Source: Bog-375 sp049587755 (GTDB lineage: Bacteria > Acidobacteriota > Terriglobia > Bryobacterales > Bryobacteraceae). Taken from it: 64,000 nt of DNA. The notes under the pieces were generated by a model. It was given only the letters and a program-made list of their open reading frames with translations, made no database searches and was not told where the DNA came from. This document shows positions 52,690-61,853 of this stretch, one piece after another. The first letter of the stretch is position 1, and each line of letters opens with the position of its first letter. The position numbers and the translations under genes were made by a program. The stretch is taken from contig JBAVEN010000012.1 of the NCBI GenBank assembly GCA_049587755.1, forward strand, positions 1 through 64,000, read 5' to 3'.

Positions 52690-54831
52690 CTACGCCGCAC
52701 GAACCGTACCCATCAGCGCATGCAGAATTTTCTGCGCGCACACCGGGATCACCGTGCCGGGGCCGAACACGCCGGCCACGCCCGCGCGCTCCAGGTAATC
52801 GTAATCCTGCGGCGGAATCACGCCGCCCACGAAAACCAGAATGTCGTCGCGTCCGAACTTGCGCAGTTCGGCGATCACTTCCGGCACCAGCGTTTTGTGG
52901 CCGCCCGCCAGGCTCGATACGCCGAGCACGTGGACGTCGTTTTCCACGGCCATGCGCGCCGCTTCGCGCGGCGTCTGGAACAGCGGCCCCACGTCCACGT
53001 CGAAGCCGAGATCGGCGAAGGCGGTGGCGATCACTTTGGCGCCGCGGTCGTGCCCGTCCTGGCCCATCTTGGCGACCAGGATGCGCGGCCTGCGTCCTTC
53101 GGCTTTGCCAAATTCGTCCGCCAGCTTGCGCGCCTTCTGAAATTCCGGATCGGCCTGGCTCTCCGAGGAATACACGCCCGAGATGGTTCGGTTCACGGCC
53201 TGGTAACGGCCGAACGCTTTTTCGAGCGCCGCCGAAATCTCGCCCAGCGTGGCGCGCGCGCGCGCCGCCTGAATCGCCAGATCGAGCAGGTTGCCTGCGC
53301 CGCTTCCGGCGCTGGCCGTCAGAGCGGCCAAAGCTTGCTCCACGGCACGGGGGTCGCGCGCCGCGCGCACTTCAGCCAGGCGCCGCAGTTGCGAATCGCG
53401 AACCGCGCCGTTATCCACTTCGAGCGTATCGATATGCTCTTCGCGGCCGTTCTGATATTGGTTCACGCCAACGATGATTTCGCGGCCGGAATCGATGCGG
53501 GCCTGGCGGCGTGCGGCCGCTTCTTCAATCCGCATCTTGGGGATGCCGGTTTCGATCGCCTTGGCCATGCCGCCCAGACTTTCGACCTCTTGAATATGAT
53601 GCCACGCTTTGTGCATCAGCTCGTGGGTCAAGCTCTCCACGTAGTAGCTGCCGGCCCAGGGATCCACCGCGCGCGTGATGCCGGTCTCCTGTTGCAAGTA
53701 GATTTGCGTGTTGCGCGCGATGCGAGCGGAAAAATCCGTCGGCAGCGCGATGGCTTCATCGAGCGCATTGGTGTGCAGCGATTGCGTGTGCCCCAGCACT
53801 GCGGCCAGCGCTTCCACGGCCGTGCGCGCCACGTTGTTGAACGCATCCTGCGCGGTCAGACTCCAGCCGGAAGTCTGCGAATGTGTGCGCAGCGCCATCG
53901 ACTTCGGATTCTTCGGGCCAAATCCGTGAATCAGCTTGGCCCATAGCACGCGCGCCGCGCGCAGCTTGGCGATCTCCATGAAATGGTTCATGCCGATGCC
54001 CCAGAAGAAGCTGAGGCGCGGCGCGAACGTGTCAATGGCGAGGCCGGCGGCGATGCCCGTGCGCACGTATTCCACGCCATCGGCCAGCGTGTAGCCGAGC
54101 TCGATATCCGCAGTCGCGCCGGCTTCCTGCATGTGGTAGCCGCTGATCGAAATGCAGTTGAACTTCGGCATCCGCGTGGCCGAGTAGCCGAAGATGTCGC
54201 CGATGATCCGCATCGAAGGCGCCGGCGGGTAGATGTACGTGTTGCGGACCATGAACTCTTTGAGAATGTCGTTCTGAATGGTGCCGGTGAGTTGCTCCGG
54301 CTTCACGCCCTGCTCTTCTGCGGCCACAATGTAGAACGCCATCACCGGCAGCACGGCGCCGTTCATGGTCATCGAAACCGACATCTGGCCGAGCGGGATC
54401 TGGTCGAAGAGAATCTTCATGTCTTCGACGGAGTCGATCGCCACGCCCGCTTTGCCGACGTCGCCCACCACGCGCTCATTGTCTGAATCGTAGCCGCGAT
54501 GGGTGGCCAGATCGAATGCCACCGAAAGGCCCTTCTGCCCGGCGGCGAGATTGCGCCGGTAAAACGCGTTCGATTCTTCGGCCGTGGAGAAACCGGCGTA
54601 TTGGCGGATCGTCCACGGCTGCAACGCGTACATGGTGGAGTACGGGCCGCGCAGAAATGGCGGCACGCCGGCGGCATACTCGAGGTGCTCCATGGCGTAA
54701 AGGTCGCTGGCGGTGTACCAGGGCTTCACCGCGATGCGCTCCGCCGTCATCCATTCGTCAGCGGGCGCGGGCGGCGTGGCAGCGGCCCCGGCTTTCGGCT
54801 GGTAGTCGATCTTCGAAAAGTCCGGTTTCAT
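52690..54831 (-). CDS. mutB: methylmalonyl-CoA mutase large subunit
   Basis: A 713-residue adenosylcobalamin enzyme interconverting succinyl-CoA and (R)-methylmalonyl-CoA. The TIM barrel shows YAGFSTAEESNAFYRRNLAAGQKGLSVAFDL, MTMNGAVLPVMAFYIVAAEEQG and FNCISISGYHMQEAGA. The C-terminal cobalamin domain carries DGHDRG (His 594, axial ligand) and GVSSLAGGHKTL. The catalytic features appear intact. It starts 3 bp after the small-subunit stop. Confidence 0.98.
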   Translation of the reverse strand: MKPDFSKIDYQPKAGAAATPPAPADEWMTAERIAVKPWYTASDLYAMEHLEYAAGVPPFLRGPYSTMYALQPWTIRQYAGFSTAEESNAFYRRNLAAGQKGLSVAFDLATHRGYDSDNERVVGDVGKAGVAIDSVEDMKILFDQIPLGQMSVSMTMNGAVLPVMAFYIVAAEEQGVKPEQLTGTIQNDILKEFMVRNTYIYPPAPSMRIIGDIFGYSATRMPKFNCISISGYHMQEAGATADIELGYTLADGVEYVRTGIAAGLAIDTFAPRLSFFWGIGMNHFMEIAKLRAARVLWAKLIHGFGPKNPKSMALRTHSQTSGWSLTAQDAFNNVARTAVEALAAVLGHTQSLHTNALDEAIALPTDFSARIARNTQIYLQQETGITRAVDPWAGSYYVESLTHELMHKAWHHIQEVESLGGMAKAIETGIPKMRIEEAAARRQARIDSGREIIVGVNQYQNGREEHIDTLEVDNGAVRDSQLRRLAEVRAARDPRAVEQALAALTASAGSGAGNLLDLAIQAARARATLGEISAALEKAFGRYQAVNRTISGVYSSESQADPEFQKARKLADEFGKAEGRRPRILVAKMGQDGHDRGAKVIATAFADLGFDVDVGPLFQTPREAARMAVENDVHVLGVSSLAGGHKTLVPEVIAELRKFGRDDILVFVGGVIPPQDYDYLERAGVAGVFGPGTVIPVCAQKILHALMGTVRAA

Positions 54832-54834
54832 CGC

Positions 54835-56271
54835 TTACTCCTCCATCCCCAGCCGCTTTTGCCACTCGGTGAGGGTTTGGACGGCGTTGCTCTGCATGTG
54901 AATGAAGCCCGCCACGCCGGCGGCCTTCAGCGCGTCAATCTGCTCCTTCGGATTGCCCGCCACGATCACCGGCACGCGGGCGGCCGGGCACACTTCCTGC
55001 GCCAGGGCGAGATATTCCGCGTCGGAGCTGCACAGCACAATCAAATCCGCGGCGGAGCCGGCGAATTCTTCGGATTCGGTGACGTCGAAGCCGGCGCAGC
55101 CGAAAAAGTTGAAACTGAAATTGGCGCGCGCCATGCGCATTTTGAGATCGCCGCGTTTGAGCAGCAGCACGTTGGGTACGCGGCCCGTTTTGGCCGCGTG
55201 GCGTTCGGTGCGGCGGCGGATCCTTTCGAACGCTTCCGCCAGACGGAAAGCGGGGAATGCTGCGCCGCGTTCGGCCGGCGCCGTTGCTTCCGCCGTTTTC
55301 TCTCTCAGGTCGGGATAATTGTTGACTCCGACCAGCGTGCGGTGGCGCGATGCCACGGCCTTCTCGAGCTTGACGCGGCTTTCCGCCAACGCGTGCGCAA
55401 TGGCGCCCGATTCCACCGCCTGGCTGTAGCCGCCCGCGGCTTCCACCTGCTGGAAGATCTTCCAGGCCGCGCGCGCCAGCGAATCGGTGAGAGTCTCAAT
55501 GTAATAGGAACCGCCGGCCGGATCGGCCACCGCCTTCACATGCGCCTCGTGTTCGAGGATGCGCCCGACGTTCACCGCCAGGTGCTCGTCGAAGCCGAAC
55601 GGCTCGACCGTCAACCGGTCGCAGCCGCCAACCGCTGCCGCCAGCGCCTCCGTGGTCACGCGCAGCAGGTTCGTGTAGCGGTCATACACGCTCTTATTGA
55701 GCCGCGTGGTGCGGACATGGATGCGCGCCAGCGCGCAGTGCAAATCGGCCGGCTGGAACGCCGCCACCGCTTGCGCCCAAATCAGCCGTGCCGCACGCAG
55801 CTTGGCGATCTCCAGGAAATAGGTCGAGCCAACGGCGAAAACAAATTCGATGGAGCGTGCGGCATCGTCCACCGTGCCCTTCGCCGCCAGCGTCGCCAGC
55901 CGCTCCACGCCCGCGGCCAGCGCGTAGCCGAGCTGTTGTACGGCATTCCCGCCGGCTTCTGCCAGTTCATCGGCGCGGATCACGTTCACACCGGAGGGAA
56001 CCGCCTCGGCGCACTCAAACGCCTTTCCGCTGCCGCGCGCAAAGGGGAACTGCCCCGGTGTGGTTTGGGTCTGCGCCTCCAGGCCGGGAAGATTCTCCGC
56101 GCGGTAGTAAGGCCGCACCGCTAGGCCTACGTCGGTGCGCCACACCAGCTTCTTTTCGTAATCGGCGCCCTTCAGGTCCTTGGCGATGGCCGCTTCCCAG
56201 ACGGCCGTGGGAACCGGCGGGAAATCCCGGCCCAGGTTCAGAATCTCGGCGCCGGGCAAATCTTCAGGCAT
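54835..56271 (-). CDS. mutA: methylmalonyl-CoA mutase small subunit
   Basis: A 478-residue non-catalytic partner with the same barrel (KKLVWRTDVGLAVRPYYRAENLPG at the N-terminus; DPAGGSYYIETLTDSLARAAW). Its Rossmann domain is degenerate and lacks the cobalamin DxHxxG motif, as expected for the small chain of a heterodimeric mutase. It overlaps the epimerase gene by 8 bp. It is shorter than the roughly 600-residue actinobacterial small subunits. Confidence 0.93.
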   Translation of the reverse strand: MPEDLPGAEILNLGRDFPPVPTAVWEAAIAKDLKGADYEKKLVWRTDVGLAVRPYYRAENLPGLEAQTQTTPGQFPFARGSGKAFECAEAVPSGVNVIRADELAEAGGNAVQQLGYALAAGVERLATLAAKGTVDDAARSIEFVFAVGSTYFLEIAKLRAARLIWAQAVAAFQPADLHCALARIHVRTTRLNKSVYDRYTNLLRVTTEALAAAVGGCDRLTVEPFGFDEHLAVNVGRILEHEAHVKAVADPAGGSYYIETLTDSLARAAWKIFQQVEAAGGYSQAVESGAIAHALAESRVKLEKAVASRHRTLVGVNNYPDLREKTAEATAPAERGAAFPAFRLAEAFERIRRRTERHAAKTGRVPNVLLLKRGDLKMRMARANFSFNFFGCAGFDVTESEEFAGSAADLIVLCSSDAEYLALAQEVCPAARVPVIVAGNPKEQIDALKAAGVAGFIHMQSNAVQTLTEWQKRLGMEE

Positions 56272-56731
56272 GGCTGCCCTCCTCGACCACCTCGATCAGA
56301 TACCCGAACGCCGCGGTTTCGGTGGTTTTGGGATGAATGAAGAAGACCGTTGTGCCCCGCGAGCCCTTGCGCGGCGCTTTGTCGATGATCTTGAATCCTT
56401 TCGCGCGCAAGTAGTCGAATGCCTTCTGAATGCCGGAAACGCGCAGCGCAATGTGCGCCAGGCCGCCGCGGCCTCCGTTCTTTTCGATCTGCTTGGAAAC
56501 CGGCGACTCGGGCGTCAACGGCTCCAGCAGTTGCATCAGGTTGGGACCATCGCCCACCTGCAGCAGGACCTCGCGAACCTGGTCGCCGCCGAGCACATCC
56601 TCGCGGTGCACCTCGCGGAAGCCGAGCGCCTGGTACGCAGCGACGTGCGCTTCCAGTTCGCCCGGCCGCACCGAAACCGCCACATGGTCGAAAAACAGAA
56701 AACCGGGTATTTGTTTCAATTCGGGATGCAT
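56264..56731 (-). CDS. mce: methylmalonyl-CoA epimerase
   Basis: A 155-residue VOC-fold enzyme racemising methylmalonyl-CoA. It has FFDHVAVSVRPGELEAHVAAY (metal His), LLQVGDGPNLMQLLEPLTPESPVSKQIEKNG, GLAHIALRVSGIQKAFDYLRAKGFKIID (second His), FIHPKTTETAAFGYLIEVVEEG (Glu ligand). The LLEPL...SPVSKQIEKNGGRGGLAHIAL block is diagnostic. It sits between the biotin carrier and the mutase genes. Confidence 0.95.
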   Translation of the reverse strand: MHPELKQIPGFLFFDHVAVSVRPGELEAHVAAYQALGFREVHREDVLGGDQVREVLLQVGDGPNLMQLLEPLTPESPVSKQIEKNGGRGGLAHIALRVSGIQKAFDYLRAKGFKIIDKAPRKGSRGTTVFFIHPKTTETAAFGYLIEVVEEGSHA

Positions 56732-56746
56732 TGTTTCGAACTCCGC

Positions 56747-57130
<384 letters not shown>

Positions 57131-57143
57131 AAAAAGGTCCTGA

Positions 57144-57497
57144 CTAATGAAGTCTGTGCGAGGCCTGAATCGAAACGCGCCCCTGCTGCGCCCAGGCCGA
57201 AGAGCTGATGAGACGGATCTGCCGCACGTGCACCCGCACTCCGAAATAGGCTGCCAGCGCGGCGGAGATGGCCAGCAGCTCCTCTTCGCTGATCGGCTCC
57301 GGGCCGGCCGGCGTCTCTACCGCCGCGGGCGCTTTCAGGGGCGGGGCTTCAGGGGCAACTTCGGCGGTAGCCGCGGCTGCGGCTGGCCCCGCCGCGGTTT
57401 CGAGGTGCGCCACGCGCTCGGCCAGCGCGGCCAGTTGCGCCCGAATATCGCGGATCAGCGCTTCGAGTTCACTCGCTTGGATCTCGGTGGTCATCAT
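57144..57497 (-). CDS. small acyl-CoA carboxylase-associated protein
   Basis: A 117-residue protein with an N-terminal coiled-coil-like helix (ELEALIRDIRAQLAALAERVAHLE), an Ala/Pro-rich linker, and a conserved-looking C-terminal part EEELLAISAALAAYFGVRVHVRQIRLISSSAWAQQGRVSIQASHR. It lies between the 12S-like and biotin carrier genes with 13-bp gaps. The position and the C-terminal pattern recall the small delta/epsilon or OadG-like subunits of biotin carboxylase/decarboxylase complexes, but there is no membrane segment. The exact family is not certain. Confidence 0.7.
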   Translation of the reverse strand: MMTTEIQASELEALIRDIRAQLAALAERVAHLETAAGPAAAAATAEVAPEAPPLKAPAAVETPAGPEPISEEELLAISAALAAYFGVRVHVRQIRLISSSAWAQQGRVSIQASHRLH

Positions 57498-57510
57498 CTT
57501 CAGCCTCGCG

Positions 57511-59064
57511 CTACAGCGGCATCAAACCGTGCTTCTTGGGTGGGCGCAACTCCCGCTTGGTGCCTAGGTATTCGAGCGCGCGCGCCACGTGGCGGCGGGT
57601 CAGCGCCGGCTCAATCACCGCATCCACCAGGCGGCGTCCGGCGGCCACATAGGGATTGGAAAACGCGTCGCGGTAACGCGCAATCAGCTCCTGGCGGCGC
57701 GCAGCCTTGTCCTCAGCGTCCTGAATTTCCTTGCGGAACACGATCTCTGCCGCGCCCTCCGCGCCCATCACCGCCACCTCGGCGGTAGGCCAGGCGAAGA
57801 CGCGGTCCGCGCCTAGGTCCTTGCCGCACATCGCCAGGTAGGCGCCTCCATAAGACTTGCGCAGAATCACCGTGATCTTGGGAACCGTGGCCGCCGAATA
57901 CGCGAACAGCATCTTGGCGCCGTGCCGGATGATGCCGCCGTGTTCCTGCTTCACTCCCGGCAGAAAACCCGGCACGTCCACGAGCGTAAGCAGGGAGATA
58001 TTAAACGCGTTGCAGAAGCGGATGAAGCGCGACGCTTTGCTGGAAGCGTCGATGTCCAGCGCTCCCGCCTTCACCGCCGGTTGGTTGGCAATCACTCCCA
58101 CCGTGCGGCCGTTCACCCGCGCAAACCCGATGATGATGTTCTGCGCGAAGCCGCGCTGCACCTCGAGGAAATCGCCGAAGTCCACCACCGCCAGAATCAC
58201 CTTGCGAACGTCGTACGCTTTCTTGCCATCCACCGGCACCATTTCTTCGAGCGCCGGGTTGGGATCCACGCTGGCGTCGCCTTCCACCTGCGGCGGATCC
58301 TCCATATTGTTGGCGGGCAGGAAGCTGAGCAGCTTCTGGCACAACGCCACCGCATGCTGGTCGTTTTCGGCAATGAAGTGGATCACTCCCGAATTCACCA
58401 TGTGCGCCTCCGGGCCGCCCAGTTGTTCGGCGGTAACGGTCTCGCCCGTTACCTGTTTGATCACCGAAGGTCCGGTGATGAACATCTGCGCCTGGCGGGT
58501 CTGAATGATGAAATCGGTCAGCGCGGGGCTGTAGGCCGCACCGCCCGCGCACGGCCCGCAGATCAGCGAAATCTGCGGCACCGCGCCGGAAAGCATCACG
58601 TTGGCGTAGAACACCTTGCCGTAGCCGGAGAGCGAGTCGATGCCTTCCTGCACGCGGGCGCCGCCGGAATCGTTCATGAATACAAACGGCGAGCCGGTCT
58701 TGAGCGCTTGCTGCATGATCTCGGCGACCTTGATGGAATGTACCTCCCCGGCCGAGCCGCCGGCCACGGTGAAATCCTGGCTGGCCAGGTGCACCAGACG
58801 GCCACCCACCGAGGCCGCGCCAGTCACCACGCCATCGGCCGGCATGATCTTCCCTTCCATGCCGAACATAGTGGCGCGGTGCTCGGCGAACAGGCCATTC
58901 TCTTCGAAGCTCGACGCGTCGACCAGCGCCTCGATGCGCTCACGTGCCGTCAGCTTCCCCGACTGGCGGTGCTTTTCCAGCTTGTCCGCGCCGCCGCCCA
59001 GCATTACCGTCTCGCGCCGCCGCTTCAACTCTTCGACTTTCTCTTGCATTGTGGTGGTGGTCAT
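57511..59064 (-). CDS. acyl-CoA carboxyltransferase subunit (transcarboxylase 12S / PCC-beta type)
   Basis: A 517-residue carboxyltransferase with a twin crotonase fold. It transfers CO2 between biotin and propionyl-CoA/methylmalonyl-CoA. Blocks seen: SGKLTARERIEALVD, SGGARVQEGIDSLSGYGKVFYANVMLSG, GPCAGGAAYSPALTDF, GGPEAHMVNSGVIHF and LVDVPGFLPGVKQEHGGIIRHGAKML. These fit propionyl-CoA carboxylase beta and transcarboxylase 12S equally. The neighbour 5S gene and missing biotin carboxylase gene make the transcarboxylase reading more likely. Confidence 0.92.
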   Translation of the reverse strand: MTTTTMQEKVEELKRRRETVMLGGGADKLEKHRQSGKLTARERIEALVDASSFEENGLFAEHRATMFGMEGKIMPADGVVTGAASVGGRLVHLASQDFTVAGGSAGEVHSIKVAEIMQQALKTGSPFVFMNDSGGARVQEGIDSLSGYGKVFYANVMLSGAVPQISLICGPCAGGAAYSPALTDFIIQTRQAQMFITGPSVIKQVTGETVTAEQLGGPEAHMVNSGVIHFIAENDQHAVALCQKLLSFLPANNMEDPPQVEGDASVDPNPALEEMVPVDGKKAYDVRKVILAVVDFGDFLEVQRGFAQNIIIGFARVNGRTVGVIANQPAVKAGALDIDASSKASRFIRFCNAFNISLLTLVDVPGFLPGVKQEHGGIIRHGAKMLFAYSAATVPKITVILRKSYGGAYLAMCGKDLGADRVFAWPTAEVAVMGAEGAAEIVFRKEIQDAEDKAARRQELIARYRDAFSNPYVAAGRRLVDAVIEPALTRRHVARALEYLGTKRELRPPKKHGLMPL

Positions 59065-59143
59065 ATTTCGAGCTCTCGTATCTTGGTTCCCGCTGTTTCG
59101 GCTTACGACGCCTGTCCACGCCGCGGCGCAAAGGCGCCGGCTC

Positions 59144-60646
59144 TTACGCCGGCGACACCGTCACCTTATGGGTGTGACCATTCAGCTTCACGTCGTAGGT
59201 AATCGTAGTGGTCACCGGCCCCTTCCCGTTTTCCGCCGCCTGGGCCGCGGCCGGCGCCGGCGCCGCCGCCGGATCCTTACCCAGGTTCTTGGGCCCATTC
59301 GCGCGTGCCGGGAAGAACTTTGGCGCCACACCCGGAAACATCGCGTAAGTTAGCACGTCTTCGTCCGACCCGTTGCAGCCATCGAGCGCCAGCGCCGCCG
59401 ATCGCAATTCCTGCCATTCCGGCTTCAGCAGATCGGCGGGGCGGGTACTGATGGGCTGCTTGTTCGTCTGTTTGGCCGCCAGCTCCAGCACGTGGCGGTC
59501 GCGCCGGCCCAGCGTTTCGCCGTAATAGCCCAGCATCAGGTCGGCGAACTCGCCGGTCAGCACCTTGTACCGGCCCATCATCACATTGAAAACCGCTTGC
59601 GTGCCGATGATCTGGCTGGAAGGCGTGACCAGCGGCGGGAAACCTGCATCCTCGCGCACCCGCGGCACTTCCTCCAGCACCTCCTTCATGCGGCCGCCCG
59701 CTTTCTGCTGCTTGAGCTGGCTTTCCAGGTTGGAAATCATGCCGCCGGGTATCTGGCTGTCAAAAATCTCCGTGTCCACGCCGGTAATGTTGGAAAGAAA
59801 CTCCTTGTAGCGCGGGCGGATCTTGTCGAAATGGGCTTTGATTGCCAGCAGCCGCTTCTTGTCCAGGCGGGTCGAATAGGGCGTGCCTTCCAGCATCTCC
59901 ATCAGGCTTTCGGTCGGATTGTGGCCGGGGCCCAGGCTGAGCGAGCTGATCGAGGTATCCACACAGTCCGCCCCCGCTTCGATGGCCTTCATCAGGCTCA
60001 CCATGGTGACGCCGGTGGTGGCGTGCACGTGCACGTGGACGCGCGTTTCTTCGCCGCAGGCCTGCTTGATGCCTTTCACCAGATCGTAGGCGGGCTGCGG
60101 CTTCAGCAGGGCGGCCATATCCTTGATGCAGATCGAATCGCAGCCCAGCTCCAGCAGCCGCTCCGCCATCTCGACAAAGCCGGTGATGGTGTGCAGCGGG
60201 CTGACGGTGTAACAGATGGTTCCTTGCGCATGCTTGCCGGCGCGCTGCACCGCCGTCACCGCACGCCGAAGGTTGCGGATATCGTTCAACGCATCAAACA
60301 CGCGGAAGATGTCCATCCCGTTTGCCGCCGCCTTGTCCACGAAGCGGTCCACCACCGTGTCTTCGTAGTGCCGGTAGCCCAGCAGGTTCTGCCCGCGCAA
60401 CAACATCTGCAGGCGCGTGTTGGGCATGAGTTTGCGGAACGTGCGCAGGCGCTCCCACGGGTCTTCGTTGAGGAATCGAATGCAGGCGTCGAACGTAGCG
60501 CCGCCCCAACATTCGGCCGACCAATAGCCCGCTTTATCTATATCCTCGCAGGCCGGAACCATGTCTTCCATCGCCATCCGCGTGGCCAGCAGGCTCTGAT
60601 GGCCGTCCCTAAGTATAAGTTCAGTGATATCTATAGCCTTCGTCAT
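59144..60646 (-). CDS. transcarboxylase 5S / oxaloacetate decarboxylase alpha-type carboxyltransferase
   Basis: A 500-residue enzyme exchanging CO2 between biotin and pyruvate/oxaloacetate. The TIM barrel carries ITELILRDGHQSLLATRM, SICIKDMAALLKP (carbamylated Lys in KDMA), and HVHVHATTG with metal-binding His. The downstream PYC/OADA domain follows. The C-terminal tail after an Ala/Pro linker ends TTITYDVKLNGHTHKVTVSP, without a biotin AMKM motif, so the carrier is the separate 127-residue protein. It is first in the minus-strand run. Confidence 0.93.
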   Translation of the reverse strand: MTKAIDITELILRDGHQSLLATRMAMEDMVPACEDIDKAGYWSAECWGGATFDACIRFLNEDPWERLRTFRKLMPNTRLQMLLRGQNLLGYRHYEDTVVDRFVDKAAANGMDIFRVFDALNDIRNLRRAVTAVQRAGKHAQGTICYTVSPLHTITGFVEMAERLLELGCDSICIKDMAALLKPQPAYDLVKGIKQACGEETRVHVHVHATTGVTMVSLMKAIEAGADCVDTSISSLSLGPGHNPTESLMEMLEGTPYSTRLDKKRLLAIKAHFDKIRPRYKEFLSNITGVDTEIFDSQIPGGMISNLESQLKQQKAGGRMKEVLEEVPRVREDAGFPPLVTPSSQIIGTQAVFNVMMGRYKVLTGEFADLMLGYYGETLGRRDRHVLELAAKQTNKQPISTRPADLLKPEWQELRSAALALDGCNGSDEDVLTYAMFPGVAPKFFPARANGPKNLGKDPAAAPAPAAAQAAENGKGPVTTTITYDVKLNGHTHKVTVSPA

Positions 60647-60960
60647 GACATGACCTCAATAACCCTCAGCAGGAGCCGTTCTGGGCTGTCGCAAGAGTGC
60701 TAAAAATGCTCTACTCTATTGTCCCTCGAATGCGAGTGAATTGGCGATAAAAAGATGCAGGGGTCTCGAATCGAAATCGTAAATACTGTCAGTTCAGTAA
60801 GAACTTGTTAGCCGATTCTACGCGACGCGGAATCCTCGCGGGAGCGATTTTCACATGATGACGAAATTGTCAGCAGGATCAGCTTCTGCGTAGCCAAACG
60901 CGGCGCATTGGAGCTGATTCGGCTCACAGCACAAGTCAGCATCATGCAAAGTCGGGGCAC
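60647..60960. other. non-coding control region upstream of the methylmalonyl-CoA/transcarboxylase operon
   Basis: A 314-bp gap with no gene, somewhat richer in A+T than its surroundings. It must contain the promoter of the ten-gene minus-strand run, and it also receives the end of the ArsR gene. A GAGTGCTAA at about 60695 resembles half of a CIRCE element, but the partner half is absent. Confidence 0.5.
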
Positions 60961-61308
60961 TCAGTTTTCGACAAACGACTTTAGCCGGGCCAGTGCCTGA
61001 TCCCACTGCTCCGAAACGAGGTCGAGGTATTTCCTAAGTTCTTCCATCGGCGCCGGATCGAATGCGAATAGCTTCTGGCGGCCGGCGCGGATGCTGTGCG
61101 CGATCCCGGCGCGCTCCAGCACACGCAGATGCTTGGTGATGGCCTGCCGGGTCAGCTTGGATCCCCCGCTCAATTGGGAAATCGAACAAGGCCGCCCAAC
61201 GGAGAGCTTCGCAACCAGCGATAGCCGCGTTTCATCGCCCAGCGCGGCGAAGAGAGGTGCCTGAACCCTCCGTTTGCCAACGATGCCGCTATGGCTTTTG
61301 TGCGACAT
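60961..61308 (-). CDS. ArsR-family transcriptional regulator
   Basis: A 115-residue winged-helix repressor: APLFAALGDETRLSLVAKL, then the helix-turn-helix CSISQLSGGSKLTRQAITKHLRVLERAGIAHSIRAGRQKLF, and a C-terminal helix WDQALARLKSFVEN. No metal-binding CxC in the recognition helix, so it is of the SRPBCC-associated kind. It overlaps the SRPBCC gene by 20 bp; both are read from the promoter at 61763-61791. Here the regulator comes second, the reverse of the usual order. ATG 61308 is preferred to TTG 61317. Confidence 0.9.
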   Translation of the reverse strand: MSHKSHSGIVGKRRVQAPLFAALGDETRLSLVAKLSVGRPCSISQLSGGSKLTRQAITKHLRVLERAGIAHSIRAGRQKLFAFDPAPMEELRKYLDLVSEQWDQALARLKSFVEN

Positions 61309-61741
61309 AGCCTTCAATGTTCTTCATCTGCACCGTCCAACCTCCATCGTTGCGGCGGAATGCTTCGAGACGGCGGTCGCTGGGGATTCTGTCGAAGCCG
61401 GACTCGGTAAGCAGAAGCAGGGTGCCAGCGGCGGTCTTCTCCAGCTTGAATTCGACCAGCGTAGGCGTCTCCTCCGAATAATCCGTGTTGGGGTCGACGG
61501 AATACGGGTGCCAGGTGAAGGAAAAGAGGCGTTCCGGCTCCATCTTCTGCACGACGGCGTTCCATTCTACGTGTTCGTAGCCAGGGTAGGTTATGTGGCC
61601 CCGCGAGGCCTGACCGGGCACGAATGGGCCATCCAGTTTCACGCGAAACCACTCGCCGAACTCACGGTAGTCCGTGAGGGCGCGCCAGACCCGCGAAACC
61701 GGCGCCGCAAGTTCGATACGCTTCTCGATGCGGTCATTCAT
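61289..61741 (-). CDS. SRPBCC (AHSA1-like) domain protein
   Basis: A 150-residue START/Bet v1-like protein: IEKRIELAAPVSRVWRALTDYREFGEWF, then FVPGQASRGHITYPGYEHVEW, PERLFSFTWHPY, LVEFKLEKTAAGTLLLLTESGFDRIP and the C-terminal GGWTVQMKNIEGYV helix. Members bind hydrophobic ligands; many pair with ArsR regulators. ATG 61741 has GGAGG nine bases upstream, and that ribosome site lies within the proximal operator. Confidence 0.92.
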   Translation of the reverse strand: MNDRIEKRIELAAPVSRVWRALTDYREFGEWFRVKLDGPFVPGQASRGHITYPGYEHVEWNAVVQKMEPERLFSFTWHPYSVDPNTDYSEETPTLVEFKLEKTAAGTLLLLTESGFDRIPSDRRLEAFRRNDGGWTVQMKNIEGYVAQKP

Positions 61742-61746
61742 CTTGA

Positions 61747-61803
61747 GCAACCTCCAGGTTGCATATTAACCCGACGCAACGGAAAATGCAACCCTCCGGT
61801 TGC
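61747..61803 (-). promoter_or_regulatory. promoter and paired operators of the SRPBCC-arsR operon
   Basis: Reading leftwards: -35 TTGCAT (61791-61786), a 17-bp spacer, and -10 TAATAT (61768-61763). Two 16-bp palindromes with identical GCAACC...GGTTGC arms flank it: GCAACCCTCCGGTTGC at 61788-61803, overlapping the -35, and GCAACCTCCAGGTTGC at 61747-61762, directly after the -10 and containing the ribosome site. The centres are 41 bp apart, about four helical turns. Autorepression by the ArsR protein is the natural inference. Confidence 0.75.
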
Positions 61804-61853
61804 CTTTCACGAATCCCGGGTCCTCAGCGGGCGCCGCGCGAGGCGGCCTGCCG

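Noticed and set aside
60676..60704. CIRCE-like heat-shock operator before the transcarboxylase operon
   Set aside because: Only the GAGTGCTAA half is present; the TTAGCACTC partner at the 9-bp spacing is absent.
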